From Calothrix sp. PCC 7716 (GTDB taxonomy: Bacteria; Cyanobacteriota; Cyanobacteriia; Cyanobacteriales; Nostocaceae), in the NCBI RefSeq assembly GCF_019977735.1, contig NZ_AP025018.1:3038001-3102000 (forward strand): a stretch of DNA of 64,000 nt, read 5' to 3'. Position numbers and translations under genes: made by a program. The notes under the pieces were generated by a model, which saw nothing but the letters and a program-made list of their open reading frames with translations, was not told where the DNA came from and ran no database searches. This document shows, piece by piece, positions 1 through 8,594 of the stretch (the stretch's first letter is position 1; the number at the start of each line of letters is the position of its first letter).

Positions 1-444
1 TAAGTTAACAGATGCTAGCACCATTAGGATTGCAGCGAGTGGCCCACCAAGAGAGGCGCCGAAACCAATAGCTGTAAATATAGCAAATAGTAATAAGCTA
101 ACTAAAGGGCCTGCAATAGCTACCCAGAAAGCATCAGCTGGGGTTTTTGATTCTTTTTCTAAGCTTGCTAAACCACCAAATATAAAGAGTGTGATTGACT
201 TTACATCAATACCTTGACGAATGGCAACGAAGCTATGTCCCAATTCATGAGCAACGACAGAAGCAAATAATAATAGTGCTGTTGTCACTCCCAGTAGTGT
301 TGCAAGTCCACCACCCAGGTAAGGAAATTGCCCTGCTAGTCCACTGCTATAGCTCCAAGTTACTAAACCTAAGATTAAGAACCAGGATGGGTGGATGTAA
401 AAAGGAATGTTAAAGAGGTTGCCTATCCGAATTGTTCCATTCAT
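1..444 (-). CDS. Site-2 protease family (M50) membrane metallopeptidase, partial
   Basis: Reading the minus strand from the ATG at 444 gives an open frame of 148 codons that runs off the left edge, so the C-terminus is missing. The frame begins MNGTIRIGNLFNIPFYIHPS and carries the zinc motif HELGH at about residues 66-70 inside a hydrophobic segment (SVVAHELGHSFVA). A following hydrophobic stretch contains FGGLASL and AIAGPL, both usual in M50 proteases. M50 enzymes cut substrates within or next to the membrane. The substrate here is unknown. The second zinc-ligand block (NxxPxxxLDGG) would lie beyond the window. The family call is firm; the exact subfamily, with or without a CBS domain, cannot be seen. 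Confidence 0.85.
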   Translation of the reverse strand, partial: MNGTIRIGNLFNIPFYIHPSWFLILGLVTWSYSSGLAGQFPYLGGGLATLLGVTTALLLFASVVAHELGHSFVAIRQGIDVKSITLFIFGGLASLEKESKTPADAFWVAIAGPLVSLLLFAIFTAIGFGASLGGPLAAILMVLASVNL

Positions 445-559
445 GGCGCCTACCTTTGAGTTCGATGTCTCTATAGTAACGAAATGTTAAGCAATTTTAA
501 TCTTTGTAATGGTAGTGGTGTCCGTCTGTTATGGTGTGGTTTTTTCTAAAGATACTTTT

Positions 560-616
560 GTTAATACTCTTGTGGGGTGTTAATACTCTTGTGGGGTGTT
601 AATACTCTTGTGGGGT
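560..616. repeat. Three perfect tandem copies of a 19-bp unit
   Basis: The unit GTTAATACTCTTGTGGGGT occurs three times without a mismatch at 560-578, 579-597 and 598-616. The last copy runs into the dispersed hairpin repeat at 606-680. The rest of the 445-723 gap shows no gene. Confidence 0.95.
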
Positions 617-680
617 GGGCATCCTTGCCCGCCTTCAGGAATAGGACTTTTGACGGGCAGGGATGCCCGTTCCACAAGAT
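606..680. repeat. Dispersed hairpin repeat (TGGGCATCCTTGCCCGCC type)
   Basis: An arm beginning CTTGTGGGGTGGGCATCC is followed about 30 bp later by its near reverse complement ending GATGCCCGTTCCACAAG, so the stretch can fold into a long stem. Single arms of the same family occur at 3832-3862 and 60414-60442. It lies just upstream of the kinase gene at 724. Confidence 0.8.
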
Positions 681-723
681 GTTCTGTGTGTAGCAATATT
701 ATAATTATTTGTGAAGAAAGATC

Positions 724-2259
724 ATGTTTGAAGTAGGCGCGGTTTTAACAGCTACCTTTGATATCCGTCTAATTATTCTTTCAGTTGCTATTGCAATAGT
801 TGGTTCTTGTATTGCTTTAGATATATCTGAACAAATTTTGATTGCATCAGGACGCGCGCGCGTTTGGTGGCTGTTAGGTGGCGCCACTACTTTGGGTATT
901 AGTATCTGGGTGATGCATTTTACAGCTATTCTTTCGTATAAATTACCTATAAAAGTTGATTATAATTACACAATTGTGATGATTTCAATGGTTGTGGCAA
1001 TTGTGGGTTCGGCTATTGGATTTTTTATTGTTACACGCTCTTCAACAGTGGGATGGCTAACTATATTTGCTGGCAGTCTTTTTATTGGTGGCGCCGTTAT
1101 TGGGATGCACTTTACTGCTATGTCATCGCTGTTAGTCCCAGCTAAAGAGTCGCATGACCTCAAATTATTTATTTTAAGTGGTTTAGTGGCAATTACTGCA
1201 TCTTTTATGGGATTATGGGTAACATTCTACAAACAGATAAGGGCGCCTTGGAGTGTACAAAAAGTTGGCAGTTCTTTGTTAATGGGAATTGCGATTTGTG
1301 GAATGCATTATATTGCAATCGCAGGTATTCGCTACCGTGTGGTAAAATCTTTGAATGTCTCCGAGTTTGCTCCCGTAGACAACACACCATTGGTAATTGC
1401 CATTAGCATTGCGACTTTAATTACCTTGACATTAGCACAACTCTCTGCATTTTTTGGTAGGCGCCTGAGTGCAGAAGTCGCACAAACAGAAGTTTTGCGA
1501 CAAAGCGAAGAACAGCTAGAACTACTTGTTAAGCAGCGCACCGCAGAATTAGAAACGGCTTTAGAAGCAGCAGAAACAGCTAACAAAGCCAAGACACAAT
1601 TTTTAGCTAATATGAATCATGAACTGCGAACACCGTTAAATGGAATTATAGGGTTTTCGAGCGTCCTTTTAGAGCAAACTGTTGGTGCATTGAACGATAA
1701 GCAGCGACAATATATAAATGTAATACACGAGTGTGGATATCAGCAGTTAAACTTAATTAACGATTTGCTAGATATAGCCAAAATTGAGGCAGGAAGAGAA
1801 GAGTTAGAAATAGTTACTTTATCGGTAGAAGAAGTTTGTAATTTGTGTATTTCAGTGGTTAGGGAGCAGGCGTCGAGACGTGGTTTACAATTATTATTAG
1901 AGATTTCGCCTGAAGTAACAACTTGTAACGCTGACGAACGCCGTTTAAAACAGATTTTATTGAATTTACTTTCAAATGCCGTTAAGTTTACCGAATCTGG
2001 TTCTGTGACATTAAAAGTTGATAGAGAGGCAGGATATATTAAATTTGCTGTCATCGATACTGGTATTGGTATTTCTCCAGAGGAAGGAGAAAAGCTGTTT
2101 CAAGTATTTCAGCAAGTTGGGAGCAATTATCGGAAACGGCAAGGTACAGGGTTGGGGTTGGTTGTGTCGAGAAATTTAGCCCGACTACATGGAGGTGATA
2201 TTATACTTAAGTCGGAGGTAGGACGCGGTAGTTGCTTTACTTTGTTATTACCATTGTAG
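724..2259 (+). CDS. MHYT-domain sensor histidine kinase
   Basis: A 511-residue membrane-anchored sensor kinase. The N-terminal ~240 residues are about seven hydrophobic segments carrying three MHYT-type motifs (VMHFT near 63, GMHFT near 127, GMHYI near 192), as in the MHYT domain proposed to sense a diatomic gas through bound copper. A coiled-coil linker (about 250-290) leads to a HisKA domain with phospho-acceptor His299 in [10 protein letters not shown]. The HATPase_c domain has the N-box [10 protein letters not shown]1 DTGIGIS and G2 GTGLGL. No receiver domain is attached, and no response regulator lies next to it, so the partner is unknown. The ATG at 724 follows GAAGAAAG. The chemical signal is inference from the domain family only. 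Confidence 0.9.
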   Translation: MFEVGAVLTATFDIRLIILSVAIAIVGSCIALDISEQILIASGRARVWWLLGGATTLGISIWVMHFTAILSYKLPIKVDYNYTIVMISMVVAIVGSAIGFFIVTRSSTVGWLTIFAGSLFIGGAVIGMHFTAMSSLLVPAKESHDLKLFILSGLVAITASFMGLWVTFYKQIRAPWSVQKVGSSLLMGIAICGMHYIAIAGIRYRVVKSLNVSEFAPVDNTPLVIAISIATLITLTLAQLSAFFGRRLSAEVAQTEVLRQSEEQLELLVKQRTAELETALEAAETANKAKTQFLANMNHELRTPLNGIIGFSSVLLEQTVGALNDKQRQYINVIHECGYQQLNLINDLLDIAKIEAGREELEIVTLSVEEVCNLCISVVREQASRRGLQLLLEISPEVTTCNADERRLKQILLNLLSNAVKFTESGSVTLKVDREAGYIKFAVIDTGIGISPEEGEKLFQVFQQVGSNYRKRQGTGLGLVVSRNLARLHGGDIILKSEVGRGSCFTLLLPL

Positions 2260-2327
2260 TAATTATAGCAATGAAAAGTTTGTGTTTTGAAAATGTATCA
2301 CTGTTAAACTCATCTATTCTATTGTGT

Positions 2328-2861
2328 TTAAACTTGATATAACCATTCTTGAAAAACACTTCCTGCATACCTTTTCCAGCGTTTATTCATTATGTCATAA
2401 GTCTCATTTTTCGCTTTTGCAATTTCTTGCTTAAATTCTTCAGGAAGTTTATCTGGATTTTCTAGGAAATATTGGACACTCTTTTCGTGTGCTAATATTA
2501 TTTCTGCTGCACATTTAGCACTTGTCATTACTGAACTTACAGTATTTTTACTATCACCAAAGCTATTGTTAACATCTTGCCCGTCGTTACTGGTAGCTGA
2601 AATTGTAGTGTTACTATTTTTACTTTCACGCCACTCTCTCATATAGCGAGATATGTCACGGCAACTTCCTTTAGTTATTGCTCGTACTGCATCGCGCGTC
2701 ATCTTTGCGTTTTGGCTTTCCAGAAAATTACAGGCAAGAAAGACTCTTTCTCTCAAACTGGGTGCTTTTTTTGCTTCTATCTTTTCTTGATTATCGAGTT
2801 CAGTTTCATTCGTATATAAATTTGTTTCAGCCATTGTTTTAGATGTAAATATTACAATCAA
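2328..2861 (-). CDS. KfrA-like putative DNA-binding protein
   Basis: A 177-residue soluble protein. Residues about 37-85 (RERVFLACNFLE...TRDAVRAITKGSCRDISRYMREWRE) resemble the N-terminal winged-helix region of plasmid KfrA proteins: a helix, then 'VR..l..GS...is..l..W'. The C-terminal half is charged and helical but too short for the long KfrA coiled coil. It is convergent with the kinase at 724 and has no operon partner. An alternative start is the ATG at 2834 (MAETNLY), and neither start has a clear ribosome binding site. The similarity is by eye and moderate. A role in DNA binding is inferred; a plasmid role is not, since nothing else here suggests a plasmid. Confidence 0.55.
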   Translation of the reverse strand: MIVIFTSKTMAETNLYTNETELDNQEKIEAKKAPSLRERVFLACNFLESQNAKMTRDAVRAITKGSCRDISRYMREWRESKNSNTTISATSNDGQDVNNSFGDSKNTVSSVMTSAKCAAEIILAHEKSVQYFLENPDKLPEEFKQEIAKAKNETYDIMNKRWKRYAGSVFQEWLYQV

Positions 2862-3201
2862 AATGGTAATAATACTAACCGCTTTGTTGCCATCAGTATT
2901 TTTACGAGATTCTTAGCTTTATAGGCGCCGCAATACACTATTTGTATTAGCAAGATAATTTACTGATAACTTGCACCTAAACGTATTAATAAGTAATTTA
3001 AAATACATTTGTTTTACCCCCTATGCGGGTTTGAGCATAGTTCGCCGTTTAGTAAACAGCCGTTCGTTCATATAAACTAGCCATAATGATTAAAGAAAAT
3101 AGTACTCCATGTCATTAATTTTGGAGAGTTGTATGGTGGGCATTGCCCACCCTACTATCGGCACCTACACACCAAAACTTTTGAAATGAAACACTAGAGC
3201 A
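2862..3201. other. Intergenic region with a GGTGGGC palindrome
   Basis: No credible gene. At 3135-3151 GGTGGGC and GCCCACC face each other across three bases, a short dispersed palindrome common in cyanobacterial intergenic DNA. Lying beyond the end of the frameshifted gene at 3202-3815, it could act as that gene's terminator. Confidence 0.5.
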
Positions 3202-3815
3202 TCATTCCTTTAAAAAGGGGTCAAAAGCTTGGAGTAAAATACCAAAAATTTTATCCACCTCTTTAATATAATATTCAACAGAATCTATATAAACAGTAGA
3301 ATCTTCGATAAATAAAAATTTCCAAGTAGTCCCACTGGTAACAGAGCCATGAATTCGTTTGACTTCATTTCCTTTAGCTTGATTGAATAATTGTGCTGCA
3401 ACCATTGCCGCAACACATTGACCAAGACCTCCAATAATATCTTCTTTTTTCGCTTCAAAAATAAACATTACAGGCGCCGAAATAAAGAGTTGTTCGCGTG
3501 ACCCACTCAGAATATAATCGCAACGCCCTTGTAACCCTTTTGTCGCGTCAACATTAAATTCGTTTCCAGAAAAGAATGATATCTTATTGTTTAATAGCTT
3601 TCTTAATTCAACTAAAATTGGTGCAATAATTAATTCAGAACGAGCTTTTTCAGTGCCTACTGAAGTTGCTAAAAAAACATAGTGTCAGCCAATATTGTTT
3701 TTAAAATTTCTGATGGTGAAACTGGACTTACATTATTAAATAAATTTACAGTTTCATCAAGTGTTAAATTAAAGCTGCTTTGTGCCTGAGAAAGAGTAAA
3801 ATCACTGTATGCCAT
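3202..3815 (-). pseudogene. Frameshifted cyanobacterial protein of unknown function (nuclease-fold-like family)
   Basis: Two minus-strand frames join into one protein. From the ATG at 3815 the frame reads MAYSDFTLSQAQSSFNLTLD... to ILADTMFF and hits a stop. In the next frame the text continues LATSVGTEKARSELIIAPIL...FNVDATKGLQGRCDYILSGS...APVMFIFEAKKEDIIGGLGQ to the stop at 3202. The break is at a run of seven T in coding sense (3671-3677); one more or two fewer T would restore the frame. The whole is about 204 codons, a plausible full length. I recognise the layout (LDETV..., GLQGRCDY, EAKKEDI...GLGQC) from a widespread cyanobacterial family whose E.K plus D pattern recalls restriction-endonuclease-like folds; the function is unknown. 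It may be a pseudogene, a slippage-prone gene or a sequencing error. Confidence 0.75.
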
Positions 3816-3831
3816 TTTTCTACCTTTATTT

Positions 3832-3862
3832 TCTTGTGGGGTGGGCATCCTTGCCCGCCCCT
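3832..3862. repeat. Single arm of the TGGGCATCCTTGCCCGCC repeat
   Basis: The text TTCTTGTGGGGTGGGCATCC onward matches the left arm of the hairpin at 606-680. It sits between the carbonic anhydrase stop (3864) and the start of the frameshifted gene (3815). Confidence 0.8.
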
Positions 3863-3863
3863 A

Positions 3864-4565
3864 CTAAATAATTATGACTTCTCCTGTATCTAAATCATAA
3901 CGCCCACCCACTATTTTGAGTTTACTTGCATCTACCAATTGAGATAAAAGTCGAGAGTATAGCCTCATTTTGTGAACTTGATATTTCACATTTTCAACCA
4001 CAGCTTTTTCAACTGCTTGTTCTGAAAAGCCCTTGATATCACTAATTGCTGGTTTAATGCCTTTAACAAAAGCGCTCATTTGCCCAGGTAATGGTTCGCC
4101 TTTTACCGCAGCAGTCACGGCGCCGCATCTTTCATGACCTAGCACCATAACTAGAGGACAATTTAAATTAACTGCGGCATATTCAATACTACCTAATGCT
4201 TCAGGTGTAATAATATTACCTGCTATGCGAATATCAAATAAATCCCCAATTCCTTGGTCAAAAAGAATTTCTCCAGATACGCGAGAATCAGCACAACTTA
4301 GTATTGTCGCAAAAGGATGCTGGGCTTGTGCGACTTCTTTCAAACGAGTTTGTGATTGGTGAGGATGTTGAGATTTTTGCTGTATAAACCGTTTGTTACC
4401 ATCTAATAGTCTTGCTAATGCAGCATCAGGACTTATGGTCTCAAACTTTTGTTCGGCGATAGCAGTTGCTTGACTAACAATAGTACCACCAATAGACATT
4501 AGAATACTACTGCCTGCAATTTGTAAAAGCTGGCGCCGACCTAAAAATCCATTTATTCGGGTCAT
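3864..4565 (-). CDS. Beta-carbonic anhydrase with Tat signal, periplasmic
   Basis: A 233-residue beta-class carbonic anhydrase interconverting CO2 and bicarbonate. The N-terminus has a twin-arginine motif (GRRQLLQIAG) and a hydrophobic core ending near ATA, so export to the periplasm by Tat is likely. The zinc-site blocks are clear: ILSCADSRV (Cys, then Asp/Arg) and GHERCGAV (His and Cys). Length after cleavage fits the family. It lies 36 bp downstream of sbtB and on the same strand as sbtA, so it is probably the last gene of an inorganic-carbon uptake operon. A periplasmic enzyme next to a bicarbonate transporter could supply bicarbonate at the cell surface (inference). It resembles the EcaB type, but I do not assign that symbol. 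Confidence 0.88.
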   Translation of the reverse strand: MTRINGFLGRRQLLQIAGSSILMSIGGTIVSQATAIAEQKFETISPDAALARLLDGNKRFIQQKSQHPHQSQTRLKEVAQAQHPFATILSCADSRVSGEILFDQGIGDLFDIRIAGNIITPEALGSIEYAAVNLNCPLVMVLGHERCGAVTAAVKGEPLPGQMSAFVKGIKPAISDIKGFSEQAVEKAVVENVKYQVHKMRLYSRLLSQLVDASKLKIVGGRYDLDTGEVIII

Positions 4566-4601
4566 TTTATTTATTTCATCAAGTAAAAAACGGGAAATTT
4601 T

Positions 4602-4898
4602 TTATAGAGAAGCAACACACCTGGTAGAACGAATCTCTATTGCATCAGTGATGTAACACGTACCCCCAAACTTGTTGAGGATAGGTCTAATTTTTTCTAC
4701 CACTGGCTTGAGTTGTTCTGGTGGACAATAGACTATGATAAAAATATTATCCAGTTCAGTTGCAGTTGCACCAGGACTTTTGCCCGCCACATTACGAATT
4801 ACTGTGTGTGCAGGCGCCCCTGCTTTCTCTAAGCCATCTAAAATTTTTCCCAGTTCTACCGCATTGGCGATAATCTCTACTCTTTTTACTGGGTGCAT
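4602..4898 (-). CDS. sbtB: PII-like signalling protein SbtB
   Basis: A 98-residue trimeric PII-like protein that controls the bicarbonate transporter SbtA in response to adenyl nucleotides. The PII-like core is recognisable: KRVEIIANAVELGKILDGLE, a T-loop region containing GKSPGATATELDNIF, then YCPPEQLKPVVEKIRPIL and GGTCYITDAIEI. The start is set by GGAGGTG 5 bases before the ATG, within the last codons of sbtA. The two genes are 3 bp apart, which suggests translational coupling. The protein ends ...RSTRCVASL and lacks the C-terminal CGPxGC redox loop described for Synechocystis SbtB, so redox control through a disulfide is doubtful here. The family call is strong from sequence plus the neighbour. 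Confidence 0.9.
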   Translation of the reverse strand: MHPVKRVEIIANAVELGKILDGLEKAGAPAHTVIRNVAGKSPGATATELDNIFIIVYCPPEQLKPVVEKIRPILNKFGGTCYITDAIEIRSTRCVASL

Positions 4899-4901
4899 AA
4901 T

Positions 4902-5876
4902 TCACCTCCAAAGGATACTGATACCATAAAGGTATAAAGGGATTCCAACAATGATATTAAAAGGAAATGTTAGTGCTAAAGCGGCAGTAATATAAAGACT
5001 GGGGTTTGCTTCTGGCACTGTTAATCTCATAGCAGCAGGAACAGCTATGTAAGAAGCACTAGCACACAAAACTGAAAATAAAAGTGCATTTCCTTGGGAC
5101 ATTCCAATTAGTTTTGCTAACAGTATGCCAATTGTTGCATTAACGATTGGGGTTAAGATAGAAAAAGTAATCAAGAATGGGCCAGTTTTAGCCAAGTCTT
5201 TAATTCTGCCAGCTGCTACTAACCCCATATCTAGCAAAAAGAAAGTCAGAACACCATAAAATATTCCTTGAGTAAATGGCTCCTCCATTTTCCAGCCTTT
5301 TTCTCCAGAAACAATCCCAATTATAAGACTACCTACCAAGAGAAATACAGAACTGTTAAGAAAAGCATCTCGCAAAACTTCTGACCAAGAGAAGTCCCCA
5401 TCCTCTTTGTCGTCTTGTGCAAATATTTTTACTAACAACAGTCCTATAATAATAGCTGGAGATTCCATTAGAGCTAAGGCTGCTACCATATAGCCACTAA
5501 ATTCAATCCCGATTTCATTCAAAAAAGACCCTGCCGTAATAAATGTAACAGCACTAATGGAACCATAAGTAGCTGCAATAGCGGCTGCATTATACAGGTC
5601 TAGTTGGAGTCTGAGAATAAAAAATGTGTACACTGGTACAGCACAAGCCATAAATATAGCAGCTAAAAGGGTAAATAGTACCTCAGAATTAATACCACTT
5701 TTAACTAGTTCTGCCCCTCCCTTAAATCCAATTGCAAACAGCAAATATAGAGAAAAAAGTTTAGGCAAAGGTTGAGGAATTTCTAAATCTGATTTAAGAG
5801 TCACAGCCAACATTCCCAGAAAAAAGGAAAGGACTGCTGGACTCAGGATATTGGACATTACCAGACTGATATCCAT
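4902..5876 (-). CDS. sbtA: Sodium-dependent bicarbonate transporter SbtA
   Basis: A 324-residue inner-membrane transporter that takes up bicarbonate with sodium as part of the CO2-concentrating mechanism. Family text is clear: MSNILSPAVLSFFLGMLAV, LYLLFAIGFKGGAEL, AATYGSISAVTFITA, ALMESPAIIIGLLL and CASASYIAVPAAMR. There are about ten hydrophobic segments with a short cytosolic loop near residues 165-180 (AQDDKEDGDFSW), making it shorter than the roughly 370-residue Synechocystis protein. The ATG at 5876 follows GAGGAGGAG. sbtB follows after 3 bp and a beta-carbonic anhydrase after that. A hybrid kinase is divergent across a 407-bp gap. Low-carbon induction is expected from the family, but I did not identify a regulator site. 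Confidence 0.95.
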   Translation of the reverse strand: MDISLVMSNILSPAVLSFFLGMLAVTLKSDLEIPQPLPKLFSLYLLFAIGFKGGAELVKSGINSEVLFTLLAAIFMACAVPVYTFFILRLQLDLYNAAAIAATYGSISAVTFITAGSFLNEIGIEFSGYMVAALALMESPAIIIGLLLVKIFAQDDKEDGDFSWSEVLRDAFLNSSVFLLVGSLIIGIVSGEKGWKMEEPFTQGIFYGVLTFFLLDMGLVAAGRIKDLAKTGPFLITFSILTPIVNATIGILLAKLIGMSQGNALLFSVLCASASYIAVPAAMRLTVPEANPSLYITAALALTFPFNIIVGIPLYLYGISILWR

Positions 5877-6283
5877 TCCTAAATCTCCTCCTCACTACAT
5901 AACCACTTGTAAAAACACGCTTTTCTCATCACAGTTTTTTGATACCTGAGTAATGACCGCACTTAGTGATTTAAAACGGTCTTATGCTATGGTTATCATA
6001 TAATGTTGGGGGAGTCTCCGCTCGAATCCCTGCTGAGAATAAATATTAAGTTATCGCAATACTGCGCGCGTTATATTTTCTTTCTTACACAACACTTTAA
6101 AACTTTGATTGAACCTAAGTAATGTCAATGTGCTTATTCTATATACGTAAATATGAAATTAGTATAAACTATAGGATATGGCGCCTAATTGAATTCAAGA
6201 TATATAATTTTGGCGTGATTTGACTCAGACCGTATGCAGCTAGCGACTGCAACCAACATCCAACAGCCAAAAATCAGAAAAAT
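5877..6283. other. Divergent intergenic region between sbtA and the hybrid kinase
   Basis: 407 bp without a gene. It must contain the promoter of the sbtA operon (minus) and that of the kinase at 6284 (plus). I could not pick a -35/-10 pair or a known low-CO2 regulator site with confidence. Confidence 0.6.
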
Positions 6284-8002
6284 ATGCCTGACTTACTCAC
6301 CAACTTCCTTTCAACTGCCTTTATTCCCCACGGGCATTGTTACCTCTGGAAGCCCAGTTTAGTCTGGCTACATTTGGCTTCAGATGCATTGACCGCAATG
6401 GCTTATTACTCGGTTGCCATCGCAATTGTTTACTTTAGAAATGAGCGCAAAGACCTTCCTGCCAAGACTGTCACGCTTTTAACTGGGTACTTTTTTGTCT
6501 TTGCCCTGTGTGGTAGTACCCATTTAATGGGGGTTGTTACGCTCTGGTATCCCATTTATTGGTTTTCAGGGCTGCTGAAAGCCTTTAATGCCCTATGGTC
6601 ATCCTATGCGTTCACCTTTTTATTAATTCCGTTAATTCCAGTTGCTCTAGACGCACCAAGTCCAGCCCAGCTAGCTATCACAAACCAGGAACTCGAAGAT
6701 AGCCGAAACCGCATTCAATCGATTAATTTGGAACTGGAGCAACGGGTGCAGCAACGCACAGCACAACTTGAGGCATCCAATCGCGCTAAAGATGAATTTT
6801 TAATCCGCGAACAAGTCGTCCGAGCGGAGGCTGAGGCAGCTAATCGTGCGAAAGACGAGTTTCTCTCGGTTCTCTCTCATGAATTGAGAACACCGCTTAA
6901 TGCCATTTTGGGGTGGTCGCAAATCTTAAGGAAACAACATTTGAGCCAAGATAAAGCAATGCACGCTTTGGAGACGATTGAGCGCAACGCTCAATCTCAA
7001 GCTAAAATTATAGAAGACATTCTGGATATCTCTCGCATTATAACAGGCAAGCTACGTTTGCAAGTCCAACCAGTAAATTTAGTTATAATAGTTGAGGCAG
7101 CCATTGAGTCTGTGCGGTTAGCAGCTGAGGCAAAGTCAATTCGCATTAAAAGCATTTTGGATTCTTCAAATAATCGCATATCTGGAGATGCCGACCGTTT
7201 ACTGCAAGTCGTTTGGAACCTGCTTTCAAACGCCATTAAATTTACGCCTCAAGGAGGGCAAGTACAAATTCGCTTGGAGTGCGTCAATTCTCATGTCGAA
7301 ATTATAGTTAGCGATACAGGAGTTGGCATTAGCCCAGATTTTCTACCTTATGTGTTTGATCGTTTCCGCCAACACGACAGTACCAGTACCCGAAGTTATG
7401 GTGGACTAGGTTTGGGGTTAGCAATTGTTCGTCAACTAGTTGAATTACATGGTGGCACAGTAAGCGTGGCAAGTCCAGGAATAGGACAGGGGGCAACCTT
7501 TACTATAAAGTTGCCCGTCATGATTACCCACGAAACACCAAGTGAGTCAGAGCCATTAGAATTAATTTCCCTTGCTGATAATAATATTGATGCGGCGCCT
7601 AGCTTAGAAGGCTTACAAATATTGATTGTGGAGGACGAGGTAGATTCGCTGGAATTACTAAGTACAATTCTACAAGGGTATGGCGCTCAAGTTATTCCCA
7701 CTGCCTCTGTTAGTGAGGCATTGAAAATCATCGAAAACGCCCCAGTGAAAACCTTAGATGTTTTAGTAAGCGATATTGGGATGCCGAATGAGGATGGCTA
7801 CTCACTAATTCGGAAACTGCGGCAACTTGAAGCACAGCGTGGTGGTTGGATGCCAGCCGTTGCATTAACGGCGTATGCAAAGAGCGAAGATCGCAGGCAG
7901 GCTTTATTAGCAGGTTTTCAGATGCATCTTCCAAAACCCGTAGAACCAGAGGAGTTAGCAACGGTAATTGCCAGCCTAACAGGAAGAACGGGAAAGTTTT
8001 AA
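6284..8002 (+). CDS. Ethylene-receptor-like hybrid histidine kinase
   Basis: A 572-residue membrane hybrid kinase. The first ~120 residues form three hydrophobic helices like the ethylene-binding domain of plant ETR1 and Synechocystis Etr1: Asp34 in LASDALTAMAYYS and the copper-ligand pair Cys76/His80 in LCGSTHL, with the same C-x3-H spacing as Cys65/His69 of ETR1. The usual GAF domain is absent; a coiled coil (about 130-190) leads straight to HisKA with phospho-acceptor His199 ([10 protein letters not shown]). The HATPase_c domain has NLLSNAIKF, DTGVGIS and GLGLGL. A C-terminal receiver starts near LQILIVEDEVD, with the phospho-Asp in VSDIGMPNEDG and a conserved Lys in LPKPVEP. It is divergent from sbtA. 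Copper-dependent ethylene binding is inferred from the conserved residues. Confidence 0.88.
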   Translation: MPDLLTNFLSTAFIPHGHCYLWKPSLVWLHLASDALTAMAYYSVAIAIVYFRNERKDLPAKTVTLLTGYFFVFALCGSTHLMGVVTLWYPIYWFSGLLKAFNALWSSYAFTFLLIPLIPVALDAPSPAQLAITNQELEDSRNRIQSINLELEQRVQQRTAQLEASNRAKDEFLIREQVVRAEAEAANRAKDEFLSVLSHELRTPLNAILGWSQILRKQHLSQDKAMHALETIERNAQSQAKIIEDILDISRIITGKLRLQVQPVNLVIIVEAAIESVRLAAEAKSIRIKSILDSSNNRISGDADRLLQVVWNLLSNAIKFTPQGGQVQIRLECVNSHVEIIVSDTGVGISPDFLPYVFDRFRQHDSTSTRSYGGLGLGLAIVRQLVELHGGTVSVASPGIGQGATFTIKLPVMITHETPSESEPLELISLADNNIDAAPSLEGLQILIVEDEVDSLELLSTILQGYGAQVIPTASVSEALKIIENAPVKTLDVLVSDIGMPNEDGYSLIRKLRQLEAQRGGWMPAVALTAYAKSEDRRQALLAGFQMHLPKPVEPEELATVIASLTGRTGKF

Positions 8003-8594
8003 CTTTTAGAAGTTTGCTGCACGTGGTGGATGAACTACCATTTCCAAAATTTTATTGTGGGATGGAGAGAACTTGCCAGGAGATTATTCTTCTGGCAAAG
8101 TTCGGAGCATCGCAAGCCCCGTCCTAATCTCAAAGGGCGGCGCCTGTGCTAAGTTCTTGATGGCTTTCCCTTGTACTGTTTGCCGACCAAAAAGTCTTAA
8201 CCATCTTGTTTCTGCTCTTTTAGGCAGTAGGTTAACTGATACAAACCTTCTATGATCACCATCTGGGCTGAAGTATTAATTGATATTTTCCTGTCTTCAC
8301 AAAAAATTAATAAAACAAATCTACTGTGTAGTTGCGGCGCCTAGAACCGCGTGAACTGATGAAACTTTCAAAACATAACTTGGATACTAGTGGTCTTGTG
8401 ATTAAATCTGGTAGGCTCACGGTGTCTTACCTAGCCAAATGCTGATTCAATCCGTTGTTGATAGTTCTGTGGGCAAAGAGAAACTTCCTTTGTGTCCTTT
8501 GTGTCTTCGTGGTTGATTCTATATCCTTATTATTGGGCGCCGTTTATTTTAATTGGGAATGGACTCTAGCAACGGGTTTAATTTGCTGAAAAAA
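8003..8594. other. Intergenic region with a hairpin and a repeat arm
   Basis: 592 bp with no convincing gene. A stem forms between GAACTTGCCAG (8069-8079) and CTGGCAAAGTTC (8092-8103), 70-100 bp after the kinase stop; it lacks a T-run, so a terminator role is possible but unproven. At about 8484-8516 a CTTTGTGTCCTTTGTGTC arm belongs to the heptamer-type repeat family also seen at 48.7, 52.9, 54.7 and 56.5 kb. Confidence 0.55.

Noticed and set aside
2328-2861. Plasmid origin of this region because of the KfrA-like protein
   Set aside because: No replication initiator, partition pair or origin iterons nearby; chromosomal carbon-uptake and stress genes surround it.
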